Shown piece by piece: positions 1-12,480 of a stretch of DNA of 64,000 bases. The stretch covers positions 1,054,001 through 1,118,000 of the forward strand of contig OZ176052.1 of NCBI GenBank assembly GCA_964247055.1, read 5' to 3'. The position numbers and the translations under genes are program-made. Every line of letters starts with the position of its first letter. The stretch's first letter is position 1. The DNA comes from Paragordius varius. Lineage: Eukaryota > Nematomorpha. A model generated the notes under the pieces. The model was not told where the DNA came from and did not search any database. It was given only the letters and a program-made list of their open reading frames with translations.

Positions 1-759
1 GGATATCTTGAGTAAATTTTTTTTTTTTTAAAGATAGATGGTGATCTTTTGTATGAATATTTGTAAGCCACATACTATTAGTTTACCTGGCGAGATATAT
101 TTACAAACGAGGAAATTTGGAGATGTCATCCAAATTTGGAAAAAGTCCCATATCTCGAAAATGAGCTGGGTAAGTAAATTTTTTACACTCTGTTAGCAAT
201 ACCATATGGAATCAGAAAATATTGAAAAATTAAAATCCAGAAAATTGCCCCAAATTTTGTTGCACAGTATAATATACATTTATTTGCATGTTGCATTAGC
301 GATGTAAAATAAAAGGAAAAAATGGCAGAAAAAAAGTTTGTCATGAGGATTTTTATAATTTTACATAAAAGCATTTTCGAATCATGCGCGTACAAATCTA
401 AAAAAGCATATTAAATTTGGCCCAATAATTATTATTAAGTTAATTATCTTTTATCGTTCTGCCTAAAACATCAACAATAAGAAATGAGATGGCAATAATC
501 CGTTATTTTAAAGTGAAAAAATGGTAGTAACGATAACCTTTAATAGGGACAATTATATATTTGGATTTATAATAAGATATGATTTTAAAATATATTTTAA
601 CGTGTTTCTAATGCTTAATCAAGGTGTATCAAGAAAAAGGTGTAGCAGACCCATGTCGTTATTGTCCACAAATGTCCCTTGATGTCCTTCCATAAATCAG
701 TGTATACACAAAATTTTTATTTTGAATTAAACATTTAAATCAGTTGATTAAATGTTGTT
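1..759. other. Intergenic, no gene seen
   Basis: This is AT-rich sequence upstream of the TRUB2-like gene. The open frames in it are short and lysine/phenylalanine-rich, as expected from AT bias. A stretch near 230-310 resembles one near 6200-6260, so it probably contains an old dispersed repeat. The TRUB2 promoter should lie at its right end but no core element stands out. Confidence 0.5.
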
Positions 760-3700
760 ATGAAAATAACAACAGGTCCCGAAGCATGGTCCTTGTTGAA
801 AGGGGTATTTTGCATTTACAAACCCCCCGAATCTTTCATGATAAAGAACATTAAGTCCTTAAAAAAGAAATTAGCCAATGGTTTAGAATTTTAAATCTTA
901 ATACTTTTATAGATTTGAATGAATTGGAACCCAGATTACCTAATAAACGCATGATTGATAAAGCCCTTATTAGCTATGACCATAATTTTAATGCCACTAT
1001 TAGAACTTATAAATACAATGCAATTGATATAGCAGATCATGTTTTGTGTAATTTTTGTTGTTATAAAGTTTAGGTGTGGGTGAGCGCTATGTATCAGACG
1101 AAATTTTAATAAATTTTCTCCTTAACACAAATTATTTTATGTCTGGCGTCACTTTATGTAATGTCAACAACTCAAGTTCATACATCAAACAATTCCAAAA
1201 AACTTATCCACAAAATGTAATGTATTATTTAATCACATATAATATAAAGACAAAACGTAAAAACTAAAAGACATATGTATTTTTAAAAAGACATATGTAT
1301 TTTTAAAAAGACATATTTTTTACCTGATATTGATTTTATCTCTGTAATTAAAATGTTTAAATACATAATTATGATGTTACCAATTACATTTCATACTTAC
1401 TCAAGATGAGTAAGATCGTCTTTGTTATATCAATTTTTATTGAAATTATCGACAAAATTATCTATTTGGCGAAATTTTTAAGTTATATATAATATATATC
1501 TTTTTTGTTACCACCCGTCCGCTTTTAATTTTACTCATTATACCTGAGTTATGTTGTTAATTATATTTTACCAGTCTTTTATAGTAAAGTTATTTGGTTA
1601 ATTAACTCATCCTTGATTTTGATTTTTTGTAAGTGATTTTCCCCAATAATAAAGGTTCCTAAATATTTTTTTTAGATCCTAAGTATAAATATTAAATTAT
1701 TGCATATTACAAGAGAAATAGCTTTAGATATAATATTTTTATTTAATTTTGTAGTTTGGTCAAATCCTAAAATTTTTTATCATTTAATTATTATTTAATA
1801 GCTAAATTAAATTTTCATAATTTTTTTTATTATTAGGTTTACATTCTGAGTGGTAAATTTGGGAGAGCCACCAATGATTACACTTATATGGGCAAAACTA
1901 TCATGGAACAATCTGATTTAGGTTATTAAATAAAAATAATTTTTTTTAATTATCAAACGAAAAAATAGATCTCAAAAATTTTAAATATCATATAAAAAAC
2001 TAAAATGGTGATTAAATGTAATTGTAAACTATGTGCTAAATTTTGGCAACTTTATTTGTCCTTTCTTTAAATTTGTGTAAAAAAATATCTTATTAAACTT
2101 ATTATTTCTAAACTCATTCAAAACCATAAGCATACTCTATATTTTTTTGATTTTTTATTTACTGTAAAACTCAAAAAGTATAAAGGCAAATCGTAAAAAA
2201 CATTCATTTTTGTAAAGTAGACCATATTTTGTAAGCCTCGACGATAATCTATTGTTTTGGGTTATGAATTATGGGTAGAGATATAAATTGGTAAAAAAAT
2301 CATGAGATTTTTCTTACTTACAAAATTATCAGTTACTTTTATATTTTTACCCATCTATTCGTTGGATTGATATACAATATGAGTAAGTAAGTATACATTG
2401 CTAAAAAGTTATTAATTATTGCCAAATACCACACATATACAACAAAGGGGGAAGTATTATAGGCATATAGTTATTTTTTTCACCTTTTTTTGCTATTATT
2501 ACCCAATAATAATTTTCTTTATTCCATTACAATATAATTCAGCTAAAATTATATGAAATTATTGTAAATTTTTGGTAACTACTAGTAATCTTTGTCAAAC
2601 GTAAAAAAATATATAATTAAAATATAACTTAACTAAAATTTAAATCATAAAGTAAAAAGTTGCATATGCTATTTGGAAACAATAATTAATATCTTTCTAG
2701 CCATATATTTATATATACTTACTTATACTGTAAATCAAAACCTATTTCTAAGAAAATCATTTTTTAAAACCATTTTTTTTTCCAAAAATTCCAAAAATTA
2801 ATCCAGAACACATAACCTTACGTCGATTAACACGTGTACTATCCACCCTAAAAAATGAACATTGCATTGAAATGCACCATGTTAGTGGGATAGGTGGTCT
2901 TGTGAGCCCAAAATCTCAATCGGCTTATGAACTGGCCAAGAGTGGTTTAATTCAATCCGGTCTTATAACTCAACCCACGGCCCCCTTGGTAACTGACATT
3001 AAACTCGTATCGTTTCAAAAACCATGGTTTAAAATTGGTAAACCTTTTTTTTTACAATTTTCTGAGGTTTTTAATTTTTTTAAAATTTTTTATTTTTTGT
3101 TTAGAGTAGTTATAAAGATGTTTAATAGGTTTTTCTGAGTGTTTAAAATTTAATTGAGTTGTTAAAAATGATTACAAATTTAAACCATTTTTTTGGGCTT
3201 TGATAAGTTCAGACGATAATTTATGTTTATAACCGCCAATTTTGAAATTTTTGTTTTATGAATAAATATTTGGGAAAACAGTAAAAACGTTTTAAATTTT
3301 ACTTATTTATCAATCTAATATAGTTTTATATAATACTTTAAATGTTTGTATCTTGCATTTAAAAATATGATCAAATATTACATGTTCATTCATGTTAAAA
3401 CTGTTTTAAATTTTTTCAACTTTGTGTAAACTTATATTTTCTATGACCTTCCTTTTTTTCATACGTGAGATCCGACAGATTATAACAGTAACTATGGAAT
3501 CATAAAGAAGACAAAGCTCGAAAACTAAATAGCATATATTTTTTTAAAGACAATAGCCATACTTTTAAACCTTAATTTATTAAGAATAAGCTTAGCATTT
3601 GAGATTTAAAACTAATGAGTAGTAAAGTTGTAAATATGTAAACTATCAATATTATTAATCACATCATAGGTCACAAAAAAATTAAAAAAAATATATGGCT

Positions 3701-4428
3701 TTTTTTATAGCAAAAAATAGTTATTCCCATCGTTAATTGACATCTTTGTATTGTATTTAGGAGATTTGCTGTAAAAATTTTACTAATATTATTATTAGCT
3801 CTATTATTCTCATAGAATGTAGCAAAGTTCAATCGTTTGTTATTTAAAAAATCGTTCCTGGTTATTTTAACAATTATTAAAAATTTATACATTAATTTAC
3901 CATATTATGGTTACCATTATCAATAAAATGTTTAATAATCTTTATTTTTACACATATATATATATTTTAGAGGTGACATGTATCAATGAAACACCCCAAT
4001 TTTTGCTTCATTTTTTGCATGGGATAGGGGAAGCTCTTAATTCCTGTACGCATTGCTTAGCCTTAAGGCGAACAAAGCTAGGTCCTTTTACCGTAGCTCA
4101 TACACTTTGTAAACCTGAATGGACTTTAGATAATATCCTACATAATATACATCATGTTTGTCAACCAGCCTATAACCAACACACACTTCAAACTGTGGCA
4201 AAACGAAAAATGCTTCAAAAACTTATTACTCAAGCTGCCGTGAGAGAAAAGGGACCCCTACCTATTTTGTATGAGCAAGTTCAAAATAATACAAGTGAAA
4301 GTTTAATTGAGGAGGGAGAATTTGAAAACTTTGGTGAGATTCAAAATAATTTTCCTCCTTATAAGATTACTAAGGATGATAATGAGATTAATAATAACCG
4401 TAAACTGTTGCAAAATAATGGTGGATAA
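760..4428 (+). CDS. TRUB2: TRUB2-like mitochondrial pseudouridine synthase, 6 exons
   Basis: Exons fit at 760-880, 913-1047, 1074-1216, 1837-1921, 2807-3037 and 3971-4428, all with GT-AG borders and consistent phase, giving about 390 aa (human TRUB2 is about 331). Exon 1 has the family start (GVFCIYKPPESF), exon 4 has SGKFGRATNDY, and exons 5-6 follow the C-terminal half of human TRUB2 closely, including EVTCINETPQFLLHFLHGIG and CLALRRTKLGPF. Human TRUB2 acts on mitochondrial mRNA in RNA granules. Two introns are extremely short: 881-912 (32 nt) and 1048-1073 (26 nt). The catalytic motif, HRLDAQASGV in human, aligns best with LLNTNYFMSGV here, so the catalytic Asp position seems to be Asn (about residue 105, codon 1130-1132). 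The tail after about residue 330 is extra and Asn/Glu-rich. AATAAA lies near 4547. The family call is firm; activity is doubtful. Confidence 0.88.
1256..1320. repeat. 22-bp tandem repeat inside TRUB2 intron 3
   Basis: The unit AAAAGACATATGTATTTTT repeats about two and a half times, just after a TATAAAGACAAAACGTAAAA stretch that matches the arm of the palindromic MITE family found elsewhere in the window. It is probably a decayed copy of that MITE. Confidence 0.6.
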
Positions 4429-7400
4429 TATTAGATCCTAGTGTTAAATTTTATATATTAGTACGAATGAGAGAGAAAGAGAATGAAATTGAAATATGAT
4501 GGTAAAATGTAAACATTTATATAATGATGAAATTGCATGTTGTGAAATAAATATTGTATATTACTAATTATAAGATATAAGTGTATTTTTTGTTTTTCTA
4601 ATGTTAAAATTAAATTGAAGTCGGACTGTGTTGAATGTAATGTTTTAGGGAACTATATGGATATGATTCATAACTGGTTATATGCACGGAAATTTTAATT
4701 AATATGCAAAAGATTTTTTATATCCAGATTCGTTTCATCACAATGAAATTTTATGGAAAAAGCAATCGGACCATCTTTTTGAGACAATCTCCTGGAACGT
4801 TAGTATAACGTACTAGCTATTAAGTTTATTTTCTCCAAGCTTATTTGTTAAAAAAAATTCTGAGTTTATATTAATAAAATATTTAAACTACCTTTTATTA
4901 GCTTAACAAGATGTTACTAAGCTTTTTGATGCTTTCATTAATCAAGTTTTATGATTTTAATAAAGATGGATTTAAAATATTTTATTATTGCGCCAAAAAG
5001 AGATATATTGTGCTTTGTTATGCAATGATTCAATAAAAGAAGCGCAAATAACTTTTAAATCATCATTAAATAATTAAAATAATTGATCCACGCCTATGCA
5101 TGCTGAAGGCGTCCTTGATTTTAAGCATATCTGTTTCGAATTGGTTATCTAGGATATTGCGCTTATAATCTCACAATAAAGATAAAAAAGAGTCCGAAAA
5201 AATCTTAGTATTTTAAATTTTCTAGCCTTCCTAATTTTATTTCCTTATAATCATAATTAGACCTATCAGACTCACCACAGTCCGGAGATCTTATAAATCA
5301 TCCCTATTCACTTTTTTAGATAATTCCAAAAATATAATATTTTTAAGAGAAAGTGTCCTATTTAGAATGTGATGTATATTAATAAAATTTCTTTTACTTA
5401 TATTCTAAGGATGTTAACAGTATTTATTATTTCTATTATTATTGTTTCATTTTATAATTTGTTAGTCCACCGATAACAGCGAAAAAAACTGGTTAATGGA
5501 AAAAGTAAAGATACGACTTTGAAAACTAAACTAAGAATTATAAAATGGTATGGTTTTTGATTTGACTAACTTATGCTGCAGAAAGCTGGCATTGAAGCTT
5601 AGCGATTGAAAAAGGATTTCAGCGTTTTAAATGTGGTTATAGAAGAGAATGTTATATATAACGTAACGTGTCAACCTAAAGATTACAACAATAATAATTA
5701 AATAATTGCAGAATTTCACTTAAAAATTTATTTGGCATGATCTGTACAAATATAGCAACTTTTTGATATGGAGCAAATATCACAAAAGTGGTAGGCCCAA
5801 AGCCACCATGAGAATACTGATACATTTATCAATATCGAGATATTCATACACCCCCCCCCCCCAATTTTGTGTGCAGTGTTATTAGTGATATTGCGTTCTC
5901 TTCCCTTATTAAAAAAATTAACCACCTTCTAATTATTTAACCACATGGAGAAAGGGCCATTTCAATACCGTATTGGTGCAGTTAAAGCCATATGGCCTTT
6001 ATACATGAAAACAAATGATTCAAAAAAAACAACTGCTTAAAAACAAATGATTTTAAAAAAACCTTATTAAAAACAAATGGTTTATCTTATATATATTTAA
6101 GCTATAAGCTGAATTCAAAAATATGTTTAGTCTTTTAGACGCATTATTAATAAATTTTGTTAAAAAATGTAAAATTATAAATAATCCTCAACTCAAAATT
6201 TTTAGCCGCCTTGTTATAAATTTCCTTAAATCGCTAATGCAACAGGTAAACAAATGTAAAAAAGCTTTCAGGTACATTTTTACCAGCAAAAACTTGATAT
6301 ATTTTAATATCAGCTGTTTGTTTCAATGAGCCGTCCCAATAATATTTACTCTAGAAGTCATAAAACTGTAAAAATATCTTTTTGTCAAATACATGAGAAC
6401 AATGTTTCTTATTTAAATTTTAACTAAAATAACTTTCAAAACTGTAGTTTATTTACAAAATTGAGCTCCGTGGGGTAAACTAGGACAAAAAGTGAAAACG
6501 TGATGAAGTGTTAATAACTCACTATAGTCAAAATACCTAATTAACAAATATAAGGCCATAGATTTTCACTCAACAAAAATGTATTATTTATGTAGAATCA
6601 AAAGATGATTTAGTATTTAAAGGGACTTAAAAGGATAAGATTAATTCACTTTTATAACAACTTTCATGCATGCTTTTGCATGGATAATCATAAATCCTCT
6701 TTTATCGATTCTTTTATGTGCCCATGATATATAATTAAATAATATTTTTCATTATCATTTAAAAATTTAAAGTTGACACCCAAATCGATAAGTTGACCAA
6801 TAACTACCATTTAACATACTCTTTATAACATAAGTATGTAAAATATTTCTGGCCATATTAAATAATATCAAAATCATGATGGACAAATCAGTAGTTATTT
6901 CCACCATAAATTAAACTCGTCCTCAAAATCTAAAAATATTTTATTATTTATTATATCTCGTTGTTTATTTACTTAACCAAAGTGATTTTAAGAAAGGGTT
7001 TTCAAAAATTTCAATTCGTTGATTAATTCAAAAGAACATCTGCATACTTGGCGTGAAAATATATATAAGGTTTCAGGTCTACCTTAGTGTGTTTTGAATA
7101 ACCTTAACACATTGATTCCTAGCTTTCTGCAAATAAGATAGCATGTTGTACATTTTTAATTTTATATATTTTATTGTTAAGGGTCATTATCAGCTCTAAC
7201 ATACTCACAACCAATTAGAGTAAGTAACCTATATTTTATATACTGACTCTCAGGCTAAATTGTTTACATCAAGAGTATTGTGGTATAAATAAGTTTTTTA
7301 CAATAATGATACATTTTAAAATTATCAACTTTTTTATCCATGAAATTCATCACTTCCCGGGTAATTTTTTTATTTTAATTATTATATATTATCAATGATT

Positions 7401-8276
7401 TTTCTAATAAAAATTGTTAAAATATTTATAATGCCTATTCAGGTCCATAGCAATATTTTTGATTAAAATATTTGCACATTTATATTTTATTATAGATGTC
7501 ATAAAATTTGACATGATGTAATAAAATAAGCCTTTTCATTAAAATGTATTGTTGAATAATTTTAAGTTTTTATTTATTGTAATTACAAAATCTCCCGAAT
7601 GGGAAAACCTTATATGACATTTATATACCGTAGCAAAATCTTCAAATTATAAAGACAAAACATAAATAGTAAAAACTCATATTTAAAAAACAAACAACAT
7701 TTTTGAATCTTGATATTTTTGATATAACATATTGTTTTGGTTGCGAGCGAAAAGGATATTACAGATGTAAATTATTAACATACAAAATTTTCACAATCGT
7801 AATTAAAGTTAATGGAAAAAATCAAATCCTTTTTTGATTTTTATTATGTATTTAAAAGAGCAAAGTATTATTGGCTAATAACAATAAAAGAGAGAAAAAA
7901 TAAATTTAAGACATATTATTTTTCTCTACTGCATATGACATCTGGCAAACTAACTATATATACCTACTCCTCTTTATATTATTATATCCGTCAAAACACA
8001 AAAATTATAAAGATAAAAATAAATACACATAAAATTTTTTTGAAACGCTATATTTTTTAACAACCTTAATGCTTTTAATAATTAACCTATCGTTTTAATT
8101 GCGAAATAGAGATACAGATGTTGCTTTTATCATTCTTAATCATTTTACGTTAATCAAGGATCATAAAGTCCTGTTTTCATTTCTCAAATCACGAATCAAA
8201 TTTAGTTTTTACCTTTCTTGTCCGTATAATTTTTATTTTTAATGTTATATATATATATATATATATATATATTCAG
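4429..8276. other. Gene-poor intergenic stretch
   Basis: No convincing gene was found. The stretch holds a poly-C run near 5851-5861, AT-rich low-complexity sequence, and fragments of the palindromic MITE family near 7650-7690 and 8218-8232. Patches near 4720-4810 and 5460-5660 have more balanced composition and could be eroded transposon coding sequence, but no motif is readable. The open frames at 6123-6329 and 7812-8060 are Lys/Phe/Ile/Tyr-rich and look random. Confidence 0.45.
8246..8272. repeat. (TA)n microsatellite
   Basis: A pure alternating TA run lies directly upstream of the AG at 8275-8276 that would start the orphan terminal exon. Confidence 0.9.
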
Positions 8277-8840
8277 GTAGGTCAAATCGTTACGCGGAAT
8301 ACTATTATATTCTATGCCTTTGTCTTAATTCCACCACTCACGATTAAAATGTTAGGCCCTGTCATCATGTACAAATGGTTCTCCTTACACAGGCTTTTCA
8401 ATAATTATTATTATTGGGACGAAATACCAAATTATACCGATTACAATCACAATTTAGAAAATTTTATCCGCTTGTCATCATCTTTTCTCGAATCTGACTA
8501 TGGTTGCCATAGAAACGACCATTTTTATAATGGCGATTGTTACGATAGTAATTACGAAGATAATGAACAACAGTATGCTCCCTATGGATACTACTTGGAA
8601 GATAAAAACTTAATTTATCACAGCAATCCACAAAGGCGATATAGATATAGACATCTTCGTAAACAACAGAGAAGAAGGCAAAAATATTTTACCAATATCA
8701 TGTATTTGACACCCACGGATTTGTGTGAAATTATTTTTTGTTGCTTTTTACTATTTTTTATATATCTGTCAAACGTTTTACATCTTTTTCTTATACTTAA
8801 AAACAATATGTATATATTAGCGCATAATAATTATATATAA
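8277..8840 (+). CDS. Possible 3'-terminal exon of an unrecognised membrane protein
   Basis: One frame stays open from an AG at 8276 to the TAA at 8838-8840. It encodes a hydrophobic stretch (NTIIFYAFVLIPPLTI), a Tyr/Asn/Asp-rich middle, an Arg-rich block (RRYRYRHLRKQQRRRQ) and a second hydrophobic segment (EIIFCCFLLFFIYLSNVLHL). GC content and residue use look more coding-like than the surroundings. No upstream exons could be linked, and I do not recognise the family. An ATG at 8349 would give 163 aa on its own. It may be the last exon of a gene with distant exons, or a chance frame. Confidence 0.4.
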   Translation, partial: VGQIVTRNTIIFYAFVLIPPLTIKMLGPVIMYKWFSLHRLFNNYYYWDEIPNYTDYNHNLENFIRLSSSFLESDYGCHRNDHFYNGDCYDSNYEDNEQQYAPYGYYLEDKNLIYHSNPQRRYRYRHLRKQQRRRQKYFTNIMYLTPTDLCEIIFCCFLLFFIYLSNVLHLFLILKNNMYILAHNNYI

Positions 8841-8956
8841 TATATGTATTGATATAATGTTGCAATAATATACGTGTGTAATTATTTTAGATGTTTTTTA
8901 AATTTAAATAAATAAAAGAATGTCACAACATAAAGTTTACTCGTATTACACAGTAA

Positions 8957-8983
8957 ATATATATATATATATATATATATATC
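8957..8983. repeat. (AT)n microsatellite
   Basis: A pure alternating AT run. Confidence 0.9.
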
Positions 8984-9157
8984 TATTTGAGAAATATAGA
9001 ATCTCATGGTGGTTTTGGGTTTGGCTTCACGAATGATTTAACAAAGTTACTTTTTTGATAATTCTCCATATTAGAAATTGCGAATTTTTTGTTAAATAAA
9101 ATATTTTGCCGAAGCTAAATGCTTCATTGCAAAAATATGCTTAAATATATCATAACA

Positions 9158-10172
9158 CAGTGTGCAAAATTGCGGGTATTTTTTTCTCAGGATATCATAT
9201 TTAGCTTAATATGACCGTTGTGACATAGGCATCTCAAAAATATAAGGGTAAAAAAATTGTCAATGTAGAAAATTTTTTTTCCACTTTTTCCGTATATGGA
9301 TATATTCGGAAAAAATCAATTTATTTGCATAATGCTTGATCAAAAATTATAAAACTTATATATAATATAAATAAATATTATTTGCAAATTTTGGCTCGAT
9401 ATGAATGGATAGCTTTATAATAAACCTCAATTTAGTAAATCCAACTAAATTTAACCCTTTATATTATTAACATAAAAATACTTGATGAAAATCAATATAA
9501 TATGCGCCAAAATTTAAGTTTACCTTTATTTGTTAATATTAATATTCTTAATAATAAAAATTACATTATAACAAAGTAATAAATTTTTATTAATTTTTAT
9601 TTTACTAAAATAAAATTAAAATTTTTTATTATAAACTTTCATATGATCATATCTAGTGATTAAATATAACCATATGAATAATTATACCTGGATTTTTGAA
9701 TTGTGGATGATATTGACTGTTGTTTTACCCTGATACTGATGGTATATTTTATAATAATTATAGACTAAAATATTGTGGAATTTAGTTTATCAAGATAACA
9801 TTGAAAAACCAATGTAATCCATTGTGAAAATCATATTTTAAAGACAAACTTGCTAATTACAAGCAAACATCCACCAGAAAATTATATTTTGATACATTAT
9901 GTTCATTGTGTAATAAATCTAATACATATAATATATTTAATTTTCTCAATCTAAAATTATTTACTTGTTTTTGGATATATATAAGTCTCATAATTTTTGA
10001 TCAAGTATTATGCAAATAAATTGATTTTTTCCGAATAAATTCATATACGGAAAAAGTGAAAAAAAAATTTCTACATTGACATTTTTTTATCCTTATATTT
10101 TTGAGATGTCTATGTCACATCGGTCATATTAAGCTAAATATGATATCCTGAGAAAATTTGTTGCAAACTGTG
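9158..10172. mobile_element. Foldback element with ~210-bp inverted repeats
   Basis: The sequence at about 9158-9370 is the near-complete reverse complement of about 9970-10172. Shared stretches include TCAGGATATCATATTTAGCT on the left and its complement AGCTAAATATGATATCCTGA on the right. The roughly 600 bp between the arms is AT-rich and holds no gene. The outer ends share ACACAGT. It looks like a non-autonomous DNA transposon or foldback element. Confidence 0.8.
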
Positions 10173-10384
10173 TAATACATGTGAAAAGCAATATAAAAAT
10201 CTATATTTTTAAACTTGAGAGGTGAGCCCCCAAGTCTTAAATTTTCGGACCTGTCTAGAATGAGCAAGCTTATAAACGCAAAAATGCTGAGATTGCGCCA
10301 TAAAAAATTTAAATATATGCTAAATTTTGCCACCAATTTCCGAAAAATTGATCACTAAAAAATTTAATTTAAGGAAAATTTTCG

Positions 10385-10690
10385 TGGACTCAATTTTATG
10401 ATATTTTGGAGTGTTGGAAACAGTATAAAACATTTTAAGATATTATGTAAACATTTTTTTATATAACTCAATTATGCTCACTTTCTATCTCGGATTATCT
10501 AAAGGTTTTGACTTGAGTTTAAATTTAACGAAAGCATTCACAATCTGATAAAACTCATTTTAAAATCAAAAATTTAAAGTGATAGATAAGTTGAGCATCA
10601 GTGAATTATAATATTAAATGTGTTTATAATATCTTAAAGTAGTCTCTAACGTTTTCCATGCTTCGAAATATCATAAAATTCGGATCACTA
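10385..10690. mobile_element. Small foldback repeat, ~110-bp arms
   Basis: Arms at about 10390-10500 and 10575-10685 are imperfect reverse complements (ATTTTATGATATTT left, AAATATCATAAAAT right), separated by about 75 bp. Related sequence (CAGTATAAAA...AAGATATTATG) recurs near 53440-53490 and, more weakly, in the elements at 41.7 and 51.7 kb, so this is a dispersed family. Confidence 0.7.
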
Positions 10691-10999
10691 CAAAATACGT
10701 TAAATTTTTAAGCATAATATCCATTTTGATACCAAAATTTGGGATACATTTAAATTTATCGCGTAATCTCGGCATTTTGCGCCTATTTTAAGAATAGTTG
10801 TTAGAATTCGACTAGTCTACATAGAAATATTGGTTAAGATATTTAAATTTCAAATGGCTTTGAGATATAAAAATACCCCAAAAGGTAATGGCTTGTTTTA
10901 ATAATAAAACTGACAATTTTGTAAGTAGTCTATTTGCAACAAATACACATGAAATAACCAGCTGAATTTATAATTATTTTTGGATGAGCTTCTCCTTAT

Positions 11000-12480
11000 T
11001 GTGATGACCAGGCTATTGCAATTCGTATATTCTCCCTTATTTGAATGCATCTGAACTCGATCCTCCAATTGTGAACGAAGTGCTATTCGCTTTGTAACAC
11101 CTTTCCCTAGGTTAAAATGACCTCCCAATTTTGGTACTTCACTCAATCCATGTCAACTATTTAATAAATTTTTTGCAAAATGTTTTTCAATCCCACAATT
11201 GGCTTGACAACTGTAATAAATCGTATCTCCTATCGTTCTTCAAAAAAAAGCAACCCTCATCTAGGTCGGAATTACCGAATGATCGCTATCACCAAACTAT
11301 CCAAACTTCTCCTCAAGAAAATGCTCCAAAGAATTTCATCCACTCTTGATTTTTAAATTTCTGATGTACAGGCTGGCTTTAGATCAAAGCGAAACACTAT
11401 TAAGCATACTCAATATAATTCAGAGATATTTTGAATTCGTTAAAAATTGTATTGCTGTTTATTGTATTTCAGTATGGCATTTGACACAATCAATTACGAC
11501 AGTTTTTGGATTTACAATCTTCCGGAGTTTCCTCCCACATAATACTTTTGTTACAATAGCTATATATTAAGCAAATTGCGATCAAAACACAATAGGGTCC
11601 ACCGACTGGTTCCCAATCCTCAGATGTATGAGACAAGAATGTGTCCTTTCTCCTCTCCTGTTTAATTGATACACAGAAACATTAATTCGCATTTGTGAAT
11701 TTCCTCAACATATTGATCCCCGATACGCTGATGATACGGTGCTCTTGACTGAATTTTCATCCGGACATGATTTTGATCTTAAATAGACTTAGAGTCGAAT
11801 CAAATGTGAGGGTCTGAAGCTTAACCCTTCTAAATACAACTAATGATCTTAAACGCCCCCAGATATCAATATCACTCAATACCTCCTCTATCAATTTAAC
11901 CGACTACTGCAAATATTTAAATTCAATTAATGGATCTGACGGCACATCAGATACCGACATACGAGCACGGCTTGCCCTAGAGTGTGCTATCATGGGAAGG
12001 CTGTTCAGAATTTGAAACCCTTCTGTCATAAGAGATTCAACTAAATTAAAACATCCTAAAAGCGATGGTTTACCCCGTCGCCATTTACGGGTCTGAATCA
12101 TGGGTATGTAAATTCACAGACAAAGCTAGCTTCAACTCATTTCAAATGTGGTGCTTTCGGGAATTTTTGGGCTATAAAGCCCCATCTCCAATTCACATAT
12201 ACTAAACTTCCTCAAACCAGAATTTTTACTTTATGATCTGGTGTTTTACAAGCAATTAAAATATCCACATCCTTCAATCCGATTCTCTGGAAAAAAACAT
12301 TCTTAGGTCGACGGGGCTCGCAAAAGAGGCCGCCCTAAAAAGCGGTTTTCGATATCATAATATCAGTTACAAACCTTACCCTGTCCTAAATAAAACGAAA
12401 GTCTCAAAATCGTTTGGAATGGAAAACACTGATGAGAAAGCTAAAAGTCACTACGCGACTAGCTTTCAAACACATCACAA
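11000..12480 (+). mobile_element. Degenerate LINE (non-LTR retrotransposon) reverse transcriptase
   Basis: Conceptual plus-strand translation in shifting frames shows reverse-transcriptase landmarks in order: a NYRMIAITKLSKLLLK-type fingers segment near 11270, QAGFRSKRNT near 11370, the catalytic box RYADDTVLL near 11722, a GLKLNPSKYN thumb segment near 11815, and a terminal RKRGRPKKRF near 12320. Many stops and frameshifts make it dead. The Lys/Arg-rich GRPKKRW-type end is common in LINEs of RTE/Jockey-like groups, but I cannot assign the clade. The 5' limit is unclear and no poly-A tail or target-site duplication was identified. Confidence 0.8.

Noticed and set aside
183-395. 70-codon minus-strand frame near the window start
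   Set aside because: Lys/Phe/Ile-rich with no motif; part of it resembles 6200-6260, so it looks like a repeat rather than a gene.
1048-1073. TRUB2 as a frameshifted pseudogene
   Set aside because: A 26-nt GT-AG intron restores the frame, and equally short introns occur in NUSAP1, so splicing is the simpler reading.
5850-5862. Poly-C run within a minus-strand frame (5728-5925)
   Set aside because: Simple homopolymer; the frame has no motif and poly-G coding there is probably incidental.
10898-11146. 82-codon minus-strand frame upstream of the LINE
   Set aside because: It overlaps sequence that reads better as eroded plus-strand LINE; no independent support.
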